From the NCBI GenBank assembly GCA_949300345.1, contig CASGDR010000007.1, positions 62,001 through 126,000 on the forward strand: a DNA stretch of 64,000 nt. Direction: 5' to 3'. Shown here in pieces: positions 16,600 to 28,817 of this stretch. The translations under genes were made by a program, and so were the position numbers. Within the stretch, counting starts at the first letter, position 1; every line of letters starts with the position of its first letter. Origin of the DNA: an uncultured bacterium (lineage in GTDB: Bacteria > Bacillota_I > Bacilli_A > RFN20 > CAG-826). The notes under the pieces are model-generated. The model made no database searches. It was not told where the DNA came from and was given only the letters and a program-made list of their open reading frames with translations.

Positions 16600-17494
16600 C
16601 TTGTCTCCGAGCCCAAATTATAGCCCCAACCAAGCTTGTTATGTCCAACGATAGTCCGATTAGGGAGTATAAGCATACTCCCGTGGGGTCGGGGTAGTGG
16701 CTATAGCAGGCCGCCGAGACGTATATCGAAGCAAATAGCAATATGGCAATGGGAATCAGAAGATATATGTTCTTGGCCTTGATGAGCGATTGCAGCCCCA
16801 TCAGGGCGAAATAGAAGGAAATGACCACCGAGATATAGGCTAAAGAAACCAGGTAGAAGGGCGCGGACAAGGCTAGGGCCACGAAAACGATGCCAAGCAC
16901 CGGATATAGGGGCAAAACCTTGTTTTCCTTTGCAAAATCAACCCCGAATTTCTCAAATTCCCCTTGGATGATGAAGGAGGGCAAGGCCGAGGACAAAGCC
17001 CCGTATACGAAGATGCCGGCCGGGACCATGGCCCTTGCGTCGCCGCTATCTTGTTTCCCTATCAAGGCAAGCAGGAATTCCACCGGATCGGTTCCATATA
17101 GGGCATTGATGATAGGAAGCATCATATAGACCACACCTATGTAGAGGAGGGCTAGGGCAAATAGGACGATCCCTAGGGGTACCTTGGTCCTTACCAGATA
17201 GCCATAGACCAGTCCGACGATGATGGAGGGGATGACATAGAAGAGGGTGTTTTGGAAATTCCAGGCCGATAGGGCAATCGATAAGCCGATGGCCGCGAAG
17301 AAATAGACAAGCGAATAACGGGGCAGGCACAGAAGGGCCACAAAGGCACTGGCTAGGGGCAAGAATATCATTACGAAAAGCCCGCCGAGGGGGACGAGGG
17401 CCCCAAAGAGGGCAAATATGGCGTTGATCCCGGCCATGAGGGAGACAAAGGCCAGGTTCTCGAGCGGCCTATATAACTTTCTGAAATGAAGCAC
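16592..17494 (-). CDS. Polytopic membrane protein, possibly DUF2232/YybS-like
   Basis: A 300-residue, very hydrophobic protein with about eight membrane segments, opening PLENLAFVSLMAGINAIFALFG. The look and length resemble DUF2232 (YybS) proteins, but this is a weak call. Start chosen: GTG 17494, because GATAAT on this strand (17506-17501) lies 6 nt upstream and the longer open frame enters pcrA. First gene of the three-gene minus-strand cluster. It is divergent from pcrA, with 130 bp between. Confidence 0.55.
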   Translation of the reverse strand: MLHFRKLYRPLENLAFVSLMAGINAIFALFGALVPLGGLFVMIFLPLASAFVALLCLPRYSLVYFFAAIGLSIALSAWNFQNTLFYVIPSIIVGLVYGYLVRTKVPLGIVLFALALLYIGVVYMMLPIINALYGTDPVEFLLALIGKQDSGDARAMVPAGIFVYGALSSALPSFIIQGEFEKFGVDFAKENKVLPLYPVLGIVFVALALSAPFYLVSLAYISVVISFYFALMGLQSLIKAKNIYLLIPIAILLFASIYVSAACYSHYPDPTGVCLYSLIGLSLDITSLVGAIIWARRQDA

Positions 17495-17624
17495 GTCTGA
17501 ATTATCCCTTAGAAGAAGCCGGATTAAAAATACGGAATAGGCCCCATCGGGCTTTTGCCCAGTTTCATGGTTCCACGTCCATTTTCCTTCGCCCTTCTTA
17601 TAAAGAAGAAGATAAGATATTGGA

Positions 17625-21898
<4,274 letters not shown>

Positions 21899-21899
21899 G

Positions 21900-21940
21900 A
21901 AAAAAAGGACGGGGGATTTGCGGTCCTTCCGTCCTTTTTG
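21900..21940. terminator. Bidirectional terminator between ligA and the HdeD-like gene
   Basis: AAAAAGGACGG (21902-21912) pairs with CCGTCCTTTTT (21929-21939). A-run and T-run flank both sides, so it can stop transcription from either direction. Confidence 0.88.
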
Positions 21941-21954
21941 TTTGATTGTTTTGC

Positions 21955-22830
21955 CTATTCGGCGTCCTTGGTTTCTTCCTCGTCCTTAGGCTCTTCTTCG
22001 TCCTTCTTTTCCTCAGTGGAATTTTCTTTACCGGTGATTAGGGCGGGCTGATCGCCTTCGATGGCAATGGGCTCTTCCTCGTCCTTCTTTTCTTCGACGG
22101 GGTTTTCCTCATTGGGGACTATGACCGGCTTATCGCCCTCCAAGGGTTCTTCTTCCTTGGTGGCGTCTACTTCGCCCTTGAAGACGGCTTCTTCGGTTTC
22201 ATCAACGAATTTAGCGGCCTTCACGGCGTATCTATAAGCCTTGATGGAAGTGATGCCGGCTCCCAATAGGACAATCGAGGCGATGATGAACAAGAGGCCG
22301 AGGATGATGATGCAGACCATCAGGAAGCTGGCCTCGTTGCCGGTCAGATAGATCAAAATCAAGGTGCCTAGGGTGATCAGTACGGCACCGAAGATGATTT
22401 CGGAGATGGAAACGTAGATCCTGATCAGATGCTTGATGATGAACATGACGGCAAATATCACCAAGAAGGCACCGCAGACGATGAGGGCGATGCCCAGGAA
22501 GTTGCTGATGATATCGATGAGGGCCATGACGTCCGAGCAGAGGATGGCAATGCCGATGGCGAGTTCGAAAGCCCCGACAATGGCGTTCTGATAGCGGATT
22601 TCGGTGCGGTCCTTGGCTTCGAAGACACTGACGAAGTCATATATGACCCTGAGCGACCCGTCGGCGATGAGCAAGGAGGCCGCGACGACTAGGAAGATTT
22701 CCTGCATGGTTTCATTGGTGCAGAAGGCAAAGAACAAAATCGCGGCGGCCAATAAGAGGACGGCCTCGACGATGTTCCAGATGCCGAAATAGAGAAGGGG
22801 TTTGGTTTTCTTGGATGCTGTTTCTTTCAT
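21955..22830 (-). CDS. HdeD/DUF308-like membrane protein with acidic repeat tail
   Basis: A 291-residue protein. About six hydrophobic segments fill residues ~15-205, with the spacing of HdeD/DUF308 membrane proteins (repeated helix pairs such as FGIWNIVEAVLLLAAAILF). The C-terminal ~85 residues are Glu/Lys-rich with an imperfect ~27-residue repeat: GDKPVIVPNEENPVEEKKDE, then GDQPALITGKENSTEEKKDE. ATG 22830 is chosen because an upstream in-frame start would overlap the divergent promoter region. HdeD affects acid resistance in E. coli; the role here is unknown. Confidence 0.65.
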   Translation of the reverse strand: MKETASKKTKPLLYFGIWNIVEAVLLLAAAILFFAFCTNETMQEIFLVVAASLLIADGSLRVIYDFVSVFEAKDRTEIRYQNAIVGAFELAIGIAILCSDVMALIDIISNFLGIALIVCGAFLVIFAVMFIIKHLIRIYVSISEIIFGAVLITLGTLILIYLTGNEASFLMVCIIILGLLFIIASIVLLGAGITSIKAYRYAVKAAKFVDETEEAVFKGEVDATKEEEPLEGDKPVIVPNEENPVEEKKDEEEPIAIEGDQPALITGKENSTEEKKDEEEPKDEEETKDAE

Positions 22831-22916
22831 ATGCGTTTTTCCTTTTCGTCCAACACATTCTAAAGAAATTCGAGCGATTAGGGTATGATTCAATTCCGGA
22901 GGTTTACAAAAATTTC

Positions 22917-24146
22917 ATGGATGCAAAGAAAATAGAAAACTATGCCCATCTGATCGCCAAGATCGGCGGGGCGGTCAAAAAAAGACAGGAAGTGGTGATA
23001 CTAAGCGAGGTAGAAACTGTCTCCTTTGCCAACAAAGTGGCCAAATACTGTTATGAATGCGGGGCCAGCAGGGTCAGCATCGAATACTCCAACCCCGAGC
23101 TGGGAAAACTCTCCTATGAATATGCGGATGAGGAAAAACTATCGACCCTGAACCAAAAAGACATCGGCAACCAGGAGTACCTCAACGCGGTGCTCCCGGT
23201 CATGATCTATTTGATTTCCGAAGATCCCGATGGACTAAGCGGCATCGATCAGAAGAAACTGGCTAGGATCCTAAAGGCCAAGAAGGCCGCGATCGGAAAG
23301 TACCGCGAGAAGCGCGAAAACCGCTACCAGTGGTGCATTGCCGGGGTACCGGGCAAGGCTTGGGCCGAAAAGGTCTTCCCCGACCTTAAGGGCGAAGAAG
23401 CCATCGAGGCATTATGGAAGGCCATCCTCATTACCGCGAGGGCCTATGAGGGCGATCCCATCAAAAATTGGGAAGAGCATGAGAAAAACCTCAAGGGCAG
23501 GTGCGCTGCGCTGAATGCCATGAATCTGAGGAAACTCATCTACAAATCCTCCAACGGGACCGACTTCCAGGTCGGGCTTATCCCGGGCGTGGTCTTCATG
23601 GCTACCGGGGAATCCGCGAGGGGTTCGGATGTCGTCTTTCAGCCAAACATCCCTTCCGAGGAGTGCTTTACCTCTCCGATGAAGGGTGAAGCCGAAGGCA
23701 TTGTCTATTCGGCTAAGCCCCTATCTTACAATGGGGTCCTCATCGAAGACTTCTCGGTCCGTTTCGAAAAGGGCAAGGCCGTCGAGGTCAAGGCCAAACG
23801 GGGACAAGAAGCCCTAGAGTCCATTCTCCATATCGATGAGGGTTCCGCTTATCTAGGGGAGGTGGCCTTGGTGCCTTTTGATTCCCCCATAAACAACACC
23901 GGGCTGCTTTTCTTCAACACGCTTTATGATGAAAACGCCTCCTGTCACTTGGCCCTGGGGCGCGGCTTCAACACCCTTTATCCCGGCTATGACGAGCTAG
24001 GGGATGAGGAAGTCCATAAGCGCGGCATCAACAAGTCGGTCAGCCATGTCGACTTCATGATCGGTAGCAAGGACCTTTCCATCACCGGCATCGATAAGGA
24101 CGGCAAGGAAATTCCCATTTTCCGCGACGGGAACTGGGCTTTCTAG
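22917..24146 (+). CDS. Leucyl aminopeptidase, M29 family (AmpS-like)
   Basis: A 409-residue cytoplasmic metalloaminopeptidase. The M29 metal-ligand blocks are visible in order: PSEECFTSP, YLGEVALVP, ASCHLALG and SHVDFMIG, with RGSDVVF before them. Length is typical. TATGAT at 22884-22889 is a likely -10; GGAGG at 22898-22902 is 14 nt from ATG 22917, an unusually long spacing with no better start between. A terminator follows the stop. It is divergent from the HdeD-like gene. Confidence 0.9.
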   Translation: MDAKKIENYAHLIAKIGGAVKKRQEVVILSEVETVSFANKVAKYCYECGASRVSIEYSNPELGKLSYEYADEEKLSTLNQKDIGNQEYLNAVLPVMIYLISEDPDGLSGIDQKKLARILKAKKAAIGKYREKRENRYQWCIAGVPGKAWAEKVFPDLKGEEAIEALWKAILITARAYEGDPIKNWEEHEKNLKGRCAALNAMNLRKLIYKSSNGTDFQVGLIPGVVFMATGESARGSDVVFQPNIPSEECFTSPMKGEAEGIVYSAKPLSYNGVLIEDFSVRFEKGKAVEVKAKRGQEALESILHIDEGSAYLGEVALVPFDSPINNTGLLFFNTLYDENASCHLALGRGFNTLYPGYDELGDEEVHKRGINKSVSHVDFMIGSKDLSITGIDKDGKEIPIFRDGNWAF

Positions 24147-24148
24147 TT

Positions 24149-24199
24149 AGTAAGAAAATCCCATGGAAGCCTCCCTGTTCGGGGAGGTTTTCCTTACTA
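24149..24199 (+). terminator. Terminator after the aminopeptidase gene
   Basis: An inner stem CCTCCC/GGGGAGG (24170-24187) with TTTTCC after it sits inside an outer pairing AGTAAGAAAA (from 24149) with TTTTCCTTACT (to 24199). Confidence 0.75.
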
Positions 24200-24268
24200 G
24201 AGAGGAAAAAAGGGGAAATTTATTCAAAACCAAGTAAACAGGAGGGCCTAGACCTCTATAATTTCCAT

Positions 24269-26500
24269 ATGGCCAAGAAAAAAAGCAAAATCGATAAGGC
24301 CGTTCACCTCAGCTGTCTGAACGGCACCTCATTCTGGGAATTCGTCTCTCCCTTCAACGAAACCTGCATTTGCCATGATGGTCCCAGCGGGCTAAGGATC
24401 GAGGAAGAGGGCAAGCCGATGTCCTCCCTTCCTTCCAGTTCCTATCCCAGCGCTTCGGCTTTGGCCTGTTCATTTGATCCGGAAGTCGCTAGGGGAGCGG
24501 CCTTATCCATGGCCCAAAGCTTTGCCGATAGCAGGACCGATTTGGCCCTAGCCCCCGCGATAAACATCAAGCGTTCCTGCCTATGCGGCCGCAACTGGGA
24601 ATATTTCTCCGAAGATCCTCTGGTCTCGGGCACCTTCGGGGCGGCCATGGTCAATGGGCTGCAATCCGGCGGAGTCGGAGCCTGTTTGAAGCATTATCTA
24701 TGCAATAACCAGGAATATTATCGCTTTATCAATGAATCGGTTGTCTCCGATAGGGCTCTTAGGACCATCTATTCGAAGGCTTTCGAAGTGGCTCTTTCCT
24801 TATCCAATCCCGCCGCGGTCATGACCTCCTATAACCGGGTCAACGGGGAATACGTCCATGAATCCGAATACCTGCTCGGATTGCTTAGGAACGACTTCGG
24901 ATTCGATTCCTTGATCATCTCCGATTGGGGGGCGGCCACCGCTAACGAAGGCAAAGCCTTCAAGGCTGGGCTCAACATCGAGATGCCGTACCGCGCTTCG
25001 GCAGCCCAGGATTACCGCAAGGGCTACGGGAGCCAGTTCAATGAGGAAGACCTCGATAAGAGATTGACCGAAATCGGCCGTTTCTTCTCTTTCATCAAAA
25101 GAAACAAGAAGGCCCTAAAGGCCCACGATGCCAAAAAGGATTACAAGGATGCCCTAAAGGCCTATGAGAAATGCGTGGTCTTGGCCAAAAACGAAGGTTT
25201 CTTCCCCCTCAAGAAGAACGATGACGTCCTTGTGGTCGGCTATTTGGCCGAGGCACCCCATTATGTGGGCGGAGGCTCGGGACGCACCGAAGCCAGCATC
25301 AAGAAGAACTACCTCGATGTCCTTAAGGACCAGGGGCATACCTTTGTCTACATCAATGGCTATTTGCCTGGCAAGACACTGGTGCAGGATGCCTTAGCTA
25401 GCGAAGCCAAGAAACATAAGAAGGTTCTCTTCTTCATGGGCCAATATCCCGAATCGGAAACCGAAGGCAAAGACCGCGAAAGCTTTGCCTTGCCCCATGA
25501 GCAGATCGTGGCTCTAGCCACCGTGCTCAACAACAACGCGAATGTCGGGGTCATCTTGGAAACCGGCTCCCCGGTTGATGTCTCCATCATGAAGAAATAC
25601 GCCAAAGGGCTATTCATTGCCTATCCGGGCGGCATGGGAATGTCGGAAGCCATCTATAACCTAGCCTATGGCAAGGCCAATCCCTCCGGACACTTGGCCG
25701 AAACCTGGCCTTTGTCTTTAAAGGACAACCCAGTTTATGAGAAGTGGCACGAAGATGCTTACCACACCTACTATGACGAGGACATCTATGTTGGCTACCG
25801 CTACTACGATAGCTTCAACAAGGAGGTGGCCTATCCCTTCGGACATGGCCTTAGCTATTCGGAATACCGCTATAGCGACCTAAGCGTCTCCCAGGTCAGG
25901 GGTGCCATCGAGGCTACCGTCTTTGTGGAGAACATCTCCGATAACGATGGGGAAGCCTTGGTCATGGTCTTCGCCCACAGCGATTCCAGCGTCCTATATA
26001 GGGAAGAAAAATCCCTCATCGGGTTCAAGAAGGTGTTTTTGCTCTCGCACGAGAAGAAACCTCTGACCATAAGGATCCCGTATTCGAACCTCTATGTTTA
26101 TCCGGCTAAGGGCGAATCCCCCTTCATCGAAGAGGGGAACTATGTGTTGCTTGCCGGCGGTTCGATCGTCGATCTGCCTTTGAGCAAGACCATCTGGATC
26201 AAGGGCAAGAAAGCCAAGGCCAGCAAGAGTCCCGAGGTCCTTAGGCGCCACCACTACGACTATGAATACCGTTTCGACTGGAATTCCCCGGCCGCGGCTT
26301 TCAACTATATAAGCGACTACTTCAAGTCCCGGAAGCAACTCTTCAAAAGCGAAGCCGACTTCCAATATTTCCTGAATGCAGAAGAGCCTATCAGGATCAT
26401 CCTCAACAATCCTCGTTTCGATAAGGAATCCGTCCAGAAGGCCATCGATGAGGCCAATCAAAAGATCGGCGGCAAGTCCTTCATCCAACTTACCAAATAA
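24269..26500 (+). CDS. Glycoside hydrolase family 3 (beta-glucosidase-like), cytoplasmic
   Basis: A 743-residue GH3 enzyme. The N-terminal barrel has CHDGPSGLR, LAPAINIKR, LKHYLCNNQEYYR and the nucleophile Asp in IISDWGA (~216). The second sandwich domain follows, with GGGSGRTEAS and YPGGMGMSEAIYNLAYGKANP, then an FnIII-like domain (ATVFVENISDNDGEALVMVF). The last ~110 residues extend past it. There is no signal peptide, so it probably cleaves imported oligosaccharides. Sugar specificity is not evident. TATAAT at 24257-24262 leaves 6 nt to ATG 24269, which fits a leaderless mRNA. Confidence 0.92.
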   Translation: MAKKKSKIDKAVHLSCLNGTSFWEFVSPFNETCICHDGPSGLRIEEEGKPMSSLPSSSYPSASALACSFDPEVARGAALSMAQSFADSRTDLALAPAINIKRSCLCGRNWEYFSEDPLVSGTFGAAMVNGLQSGGVGACLKHYLCNNQEYYRFINESVVSDRALRTIYSKAFEVALSLSNPAAVMTSYNRVNGEYVHESEYLLGLLRNDFGFDSLIISDWGAATANEGKAFKAGLNIEMPYRASAAQDYRKGYGSQFNEEDLDKRLTEIGRFFSFIKRNKKALKAHDAKKDYKDALKAYEKCVVLAKNEGFFPLKKNDDVLVVGYLAEAPHYVGGGSGRTEASIKKNYLDVLKDQGHTFVYINGYLPGKTLVQDALASEAKKHKKVLFFMGQYPESETEGKDRESFALPHEQIVALATVLNNNANVGVILETGSPVDVSIMKKYAKGLFIAYPGGMGMSEAIYNLAYGKANPSGHLAETWPLSLKDNPVYEKWHEDAYHTYYDEDIYVGYRYYDSFNKEVAYPFGHGLSYSEYRYSDLSVSQVRGAIEATVFVENISDNDGEALVMVFAHSDSSVLYREEKSLIGFKKVFLLSHEKKPLTIRIPYSNLYVYPAKGESPFIEEGNYVLLAGGSIVDLPLSKTIWIKGKKAKASKSPEVLRRHHYDYEYRFDWNSPAAAFNYISDYFKSRKQLFKSEADFQYFLNAEEPIRIILNNPRFDKESVQKAIDEANQKIGGKSFIQLTK

Positions 26501-26815
26501 TCAGATATCCCTGATATCGAGAAGGTCCTTGAACGGGACCTTTTTGTTATCTTCGGTGATCAATCGTTTTTCAAAAGCGTCTATTCTTATCAATCTGGTT
26601 TCTTCCTTATAGATGAAGCCGTCATCGTAATGGACGATAAGACAAAGCCCGCCTTCATAGTTTTGTAGGAAGCGGTCGATTTCCTCGGCTTTGTCGCTGC
26701 TGAGCAAGGGCTTATCCACCCTCTGCCTTTTTCTAAGCATCAAAGCCATGAAATCCTCGGCCTCGTTGAGGGAGCGGTAGGCCAGCCATTTCTTCATGCC
26801 GCGGTCATTGCTCAT
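26501..26815 (-). CDS. YolD-like protein, partner of Y-family polymerase
   Basis: A 104-residue protein with the YolD pattern: DRGMKKWLAYRSLNEAEDFM at the N terminus, then a small beta-rich domain with YKEETRLIRIDAFEKRLIT and VPFKDLLDI. YolD-like proteins are usually encoded next to UvrX/YqjW-type polymerases, exactly as here. Its ATG overlaps the polymerase stop by 4 bp, so both come from one mRNA. Its stop touches the convergent GH3 stop. Molecular function is poorly known; translesion repair is implied by context. Confidence 0.85.
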   Translation of the reverse strand: MSNDRGMKKWLAYRSLNEAEDFMALMLRKRQRVDKPLLSSDKAEEIDRFLQNYEGGLCLIVHYDDGFIYKEETRLIRIDAFEKRLITEDNKKVPFKDLLDIRDI

Positions 26816-28050
26816 CGCTTATGGCCTCCGATCATGTCGTGGCGTTCCTTGACCATGGAGTGGCTTAGTAGGGATGTGGCCCTCAATACCGTGGAATTGC
26901 CAAAGGTATCGTTGATGAGGTCCATGGCCATGTATAGCCTTTCGTTCTTGGCTTCCTTTTCGGGATTGCTTAGAAAGGAAAACTCCGCAAAAGCGGTGGC
27001 ATTTCTTAGTTTTCCATAGGCAATCGAGATATTGAAAATCCCGCCGGATGGGGCATTTTCATATAGCGATAGCAGCTGCTCGTATAGATAATCGGGGTCC
27101 TGGGTATGGATGCTAAGCGACCTCGATGCCGAGTAAGGCGGGCAATCGGCGGCTGCTACGAAAAGGGACACCAACGCGGCTTCTAAGCCCTTTCTTCTTA
27201 GGCGGTGGCACTGCTCATCGACGATTTCCCTGAGGATGAGTTTGCCTTCTTCGTGGCCATAGGGGCGATATAGTGTCTGGCCATAGGAAAGGGAAGGGGC
27301 TTTGGGCACATACTTTTCGGATATGATGGAGCCGTCTATCCCGTTGGCGAGGTCTTTTAGCTGATAGCCCATGATGCCGAACTCATTAACCAAAAGCTTC
27401 TCTTCGGCGTGGGCCAGTTCATAGAGGCTTTTGATTCCGATTCTTTCTAGATGGGATTTGATCCCGTGGCTGATGCCCCAGATCTTGTCGATGGGTTTGA
27501 CCTTCCAAAGTTTCCTTTGAACATCTTCCATGGTCCAGCTGGCTAGATAGGGCGGGCGCTTCTTGCCTTCCAAATCCAAGGCTACCTTGGCCAAGAAGGG
27601 GTTGGGGGCAATGCCTGCGCTCGCGATTAGGGAAAGCTTGTCCTTAATTTCCTTCTGGATCTTTTTCACTAGGCCCTCCGGGGAGCCATAAAGGCTAAGA
27701 TAGGGGGATAAGTCGAGAAAGGATTCGTCCACCGAATAGACATGGAGGTCTTCTTCGCTGACATAGTCTAGGAAGATGGATACCACCTTGGAGGAAACCC
27801 TCAGATATAGTTCCATCCTCGGAACGGCCATGATGAGGCCTTTGGCCTTGGGAAGATCCTTCTTCCTACAGACATTGGGAACCTTGTACTTTTCCTTGAG
27901 ATAGGGTGTGGCCGACATGACCACGGTGTTCTCGCCCCGGTAGGGATCGACGACCGCCAAAGGGGTTTTGAAAGGATCGAGGTGCCTCACGGCGCACTCT
28001 ACCGAAGCGTAGAAGCTCTTCAGGTCTATGACGGCTACTATCCTTTCCAT
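26812..28050 (-). CDS. Y-family translesion DNA polymerase (UvrX/YqjW-like)
   Basis: A 412-residue error-prone polymerase. Catalytic acidic residues are in VAVIDLKSFYASVE (~3-16) and YSVDESFLDL, with palm, finger and little-finger regions in order. The opening IDLKSFYASVEC and the adjacent yolD favour the UvrX/YqjW branch over classical DinB. ATG 28050 begins the conserved domain; TAATAT on this strand (28064-28059) is 8 nt upstream with no Shine-Dalgarno. I see no LexA-type box in the short upstream region, so damage control cannot be claimed. Confidence 0.9.
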   Translation of the reverse strand: MERIVAVIDLKSFYASVECAVRHLDPFKTPLAVVDPYRGENTVVMSATPYLKEKYKVPNVCRKKDLPKAKGLIMAVPRMELYLRVSSKVVSIFLDYVSEEDLHVYSVDESFLDLSPYLSLYGSPEGLVKKIQKEIKDKLSLIASAGIAPNPFLAKVALDLEGKKRPPYLASWTMEDVQRKLWKVKPIDKIWGISHGIKSHLERIGIKSLYELAHAEEKLLVNEFGIMGYQLKDLANGIDGSIISEKYVPKAPSLSYGQTLYRPYGHEEGKLILREIVDEQCHRLRRKGLEAALVSLFVAAADCPPYSASRSLSIHTQDPDYLYEQLLSLYENAPSGGIFNISIAYGKLRNATAFAEFSFLSNPEKEAKNERLYMAMDLINDTFGNSTVLRATSLLSHSMVKERHDMIGGHKR

Positions 28051-28433
28051 GGAGCCCCATATTAACGAAAAGAAAAATCCAAAAAAGTCTTGCATTGCCA
28101 TAGGGGCGCATCTAGGCCGTATTTGGTTTGTAAAATCTATGATGCCGCGGATTTGCCTATAGTCGATCGTCTCTAGGGCTTTGGATGGCAAATAGGTGGA
28201 TTAATACCATCACAAAATGATGGTTTGTATTTCAAAGTGCCCATAATCCCCAATCTTTTTCAGATTCTGATTTCAGCATTTTGGTCGAAACCCCACCTAA
28301 ATAGGCCGCAATGTCGGACACGGTTAGGTCTTGGATGCCGGTTTGCTTTCCGTATTGCCCCATGGAGGTTAAAGACAAAGTACAAAATACGATACCAATG
28401 GATTGGCTAACCGCTATAATAGCGAAGCCGGTT
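28051..28433. other. Gap between polymerase gene and tRNA-Ala
   Basis: No convincing gene. A short minus-strand frame (near 28232-28363) reads like a helix-turn-helix scrap (DLTVSDIAAYLGGVSTKML) but lacks a start signal. TATAAT at 28415-28420 is a likely -10 for the tRNA, 13 bp before it; no good -35 was found. Confidence 0.45.
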
Positions 28434-28509
28434 GGGGCCGTAGCACAGCTGGGAGTGCGCCTCGTTCGCAACGAGGAGGTCGCGGGTTCGATCCCCGTCG
28501 GCTCCACCA
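28434..28509 (+). tRNA. tRNA-Ala, anticodon CGC
   Basis: A 76-nt cloverleaf with acceptor stem GGGGCCG/CGGCTCC, a D arm around AGCACAGCTGGGAGTGC, and anticodon stem CCTCG/CGAGG enclosing loop TTCGCAA (anticodon CGC). The T arm has GGTTCGATCC, and the 3' CCA is encoded. It reads GCG codons. It stands alone, with no other tRNA in the window. Confidence 0.97.
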
Positions 28510-28817
28510 AACCAACAATCGGCGAACCACTGGTCATAATAGACCATGGTCGCTTCCTAAAGAGGTCCTCTACTAATCGGAACGGATCTCAAACTGCAAT
28601 GGACCAGGAGGAATGCCCCCTTTTTTATATGTTTCTCGTTACTTCCGATAGAAGTGTGGAATTCTGTGGGTTGAAAAGGCCCGGGAGACGGCAAAGCTCC
28701 CGAACCCTCTGCGGGATCGGCAAACGCAATCGGCCATATCTTCGGCCCTTTGATTCGAAAATCCACTGAAGGGGCATTATAAAAGGGCCACCTTATGATG
28801 GCCCCTTATCACCTTTG
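28510..28817. other. Gap between tRNA-Ala and the large lipoprotein gene
   Basis: No gene supported. A hairpin CGGGAG/CTCCCG spans 28682-28702, and a T-run after GCCCCC near 28615-28627 might end the tRNA transcript weakly. The lipoprotein terminator occupies the right end. Confidence 0.4.
28779..28804 (-). terminator. Terminator of the large lipoprotein gene
   Basis: On the minus strand GGGCCA (28804-28799) pairs with TGGCCC (28790-28785) around an 8-nt loop, followed by TTTTAT. It lies just after the stop at 28818. Confidence 0.85.

Noticed and set aside
26812-28090. LexA/SOS box upstream of the Y-family polymerase
   Set aside because: No GAAC-N4-GTTC-like palindrome is visible in the short upstream region.
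28232-28363. Helix-turn-helix-like scrap on the minus strand near tRNA-Ala, possibly an integration remnant
   Set aside because: Too short, no start signal, and no attachment-site repeat of the tRNA end was found nearby.
28434-28537. Minus-strand frame across tRNA-Ala containing a GIEPATSSLRTR-type peptide
   Set aside because: This is the classic false protein produced by translating tRNA antisense sequence.
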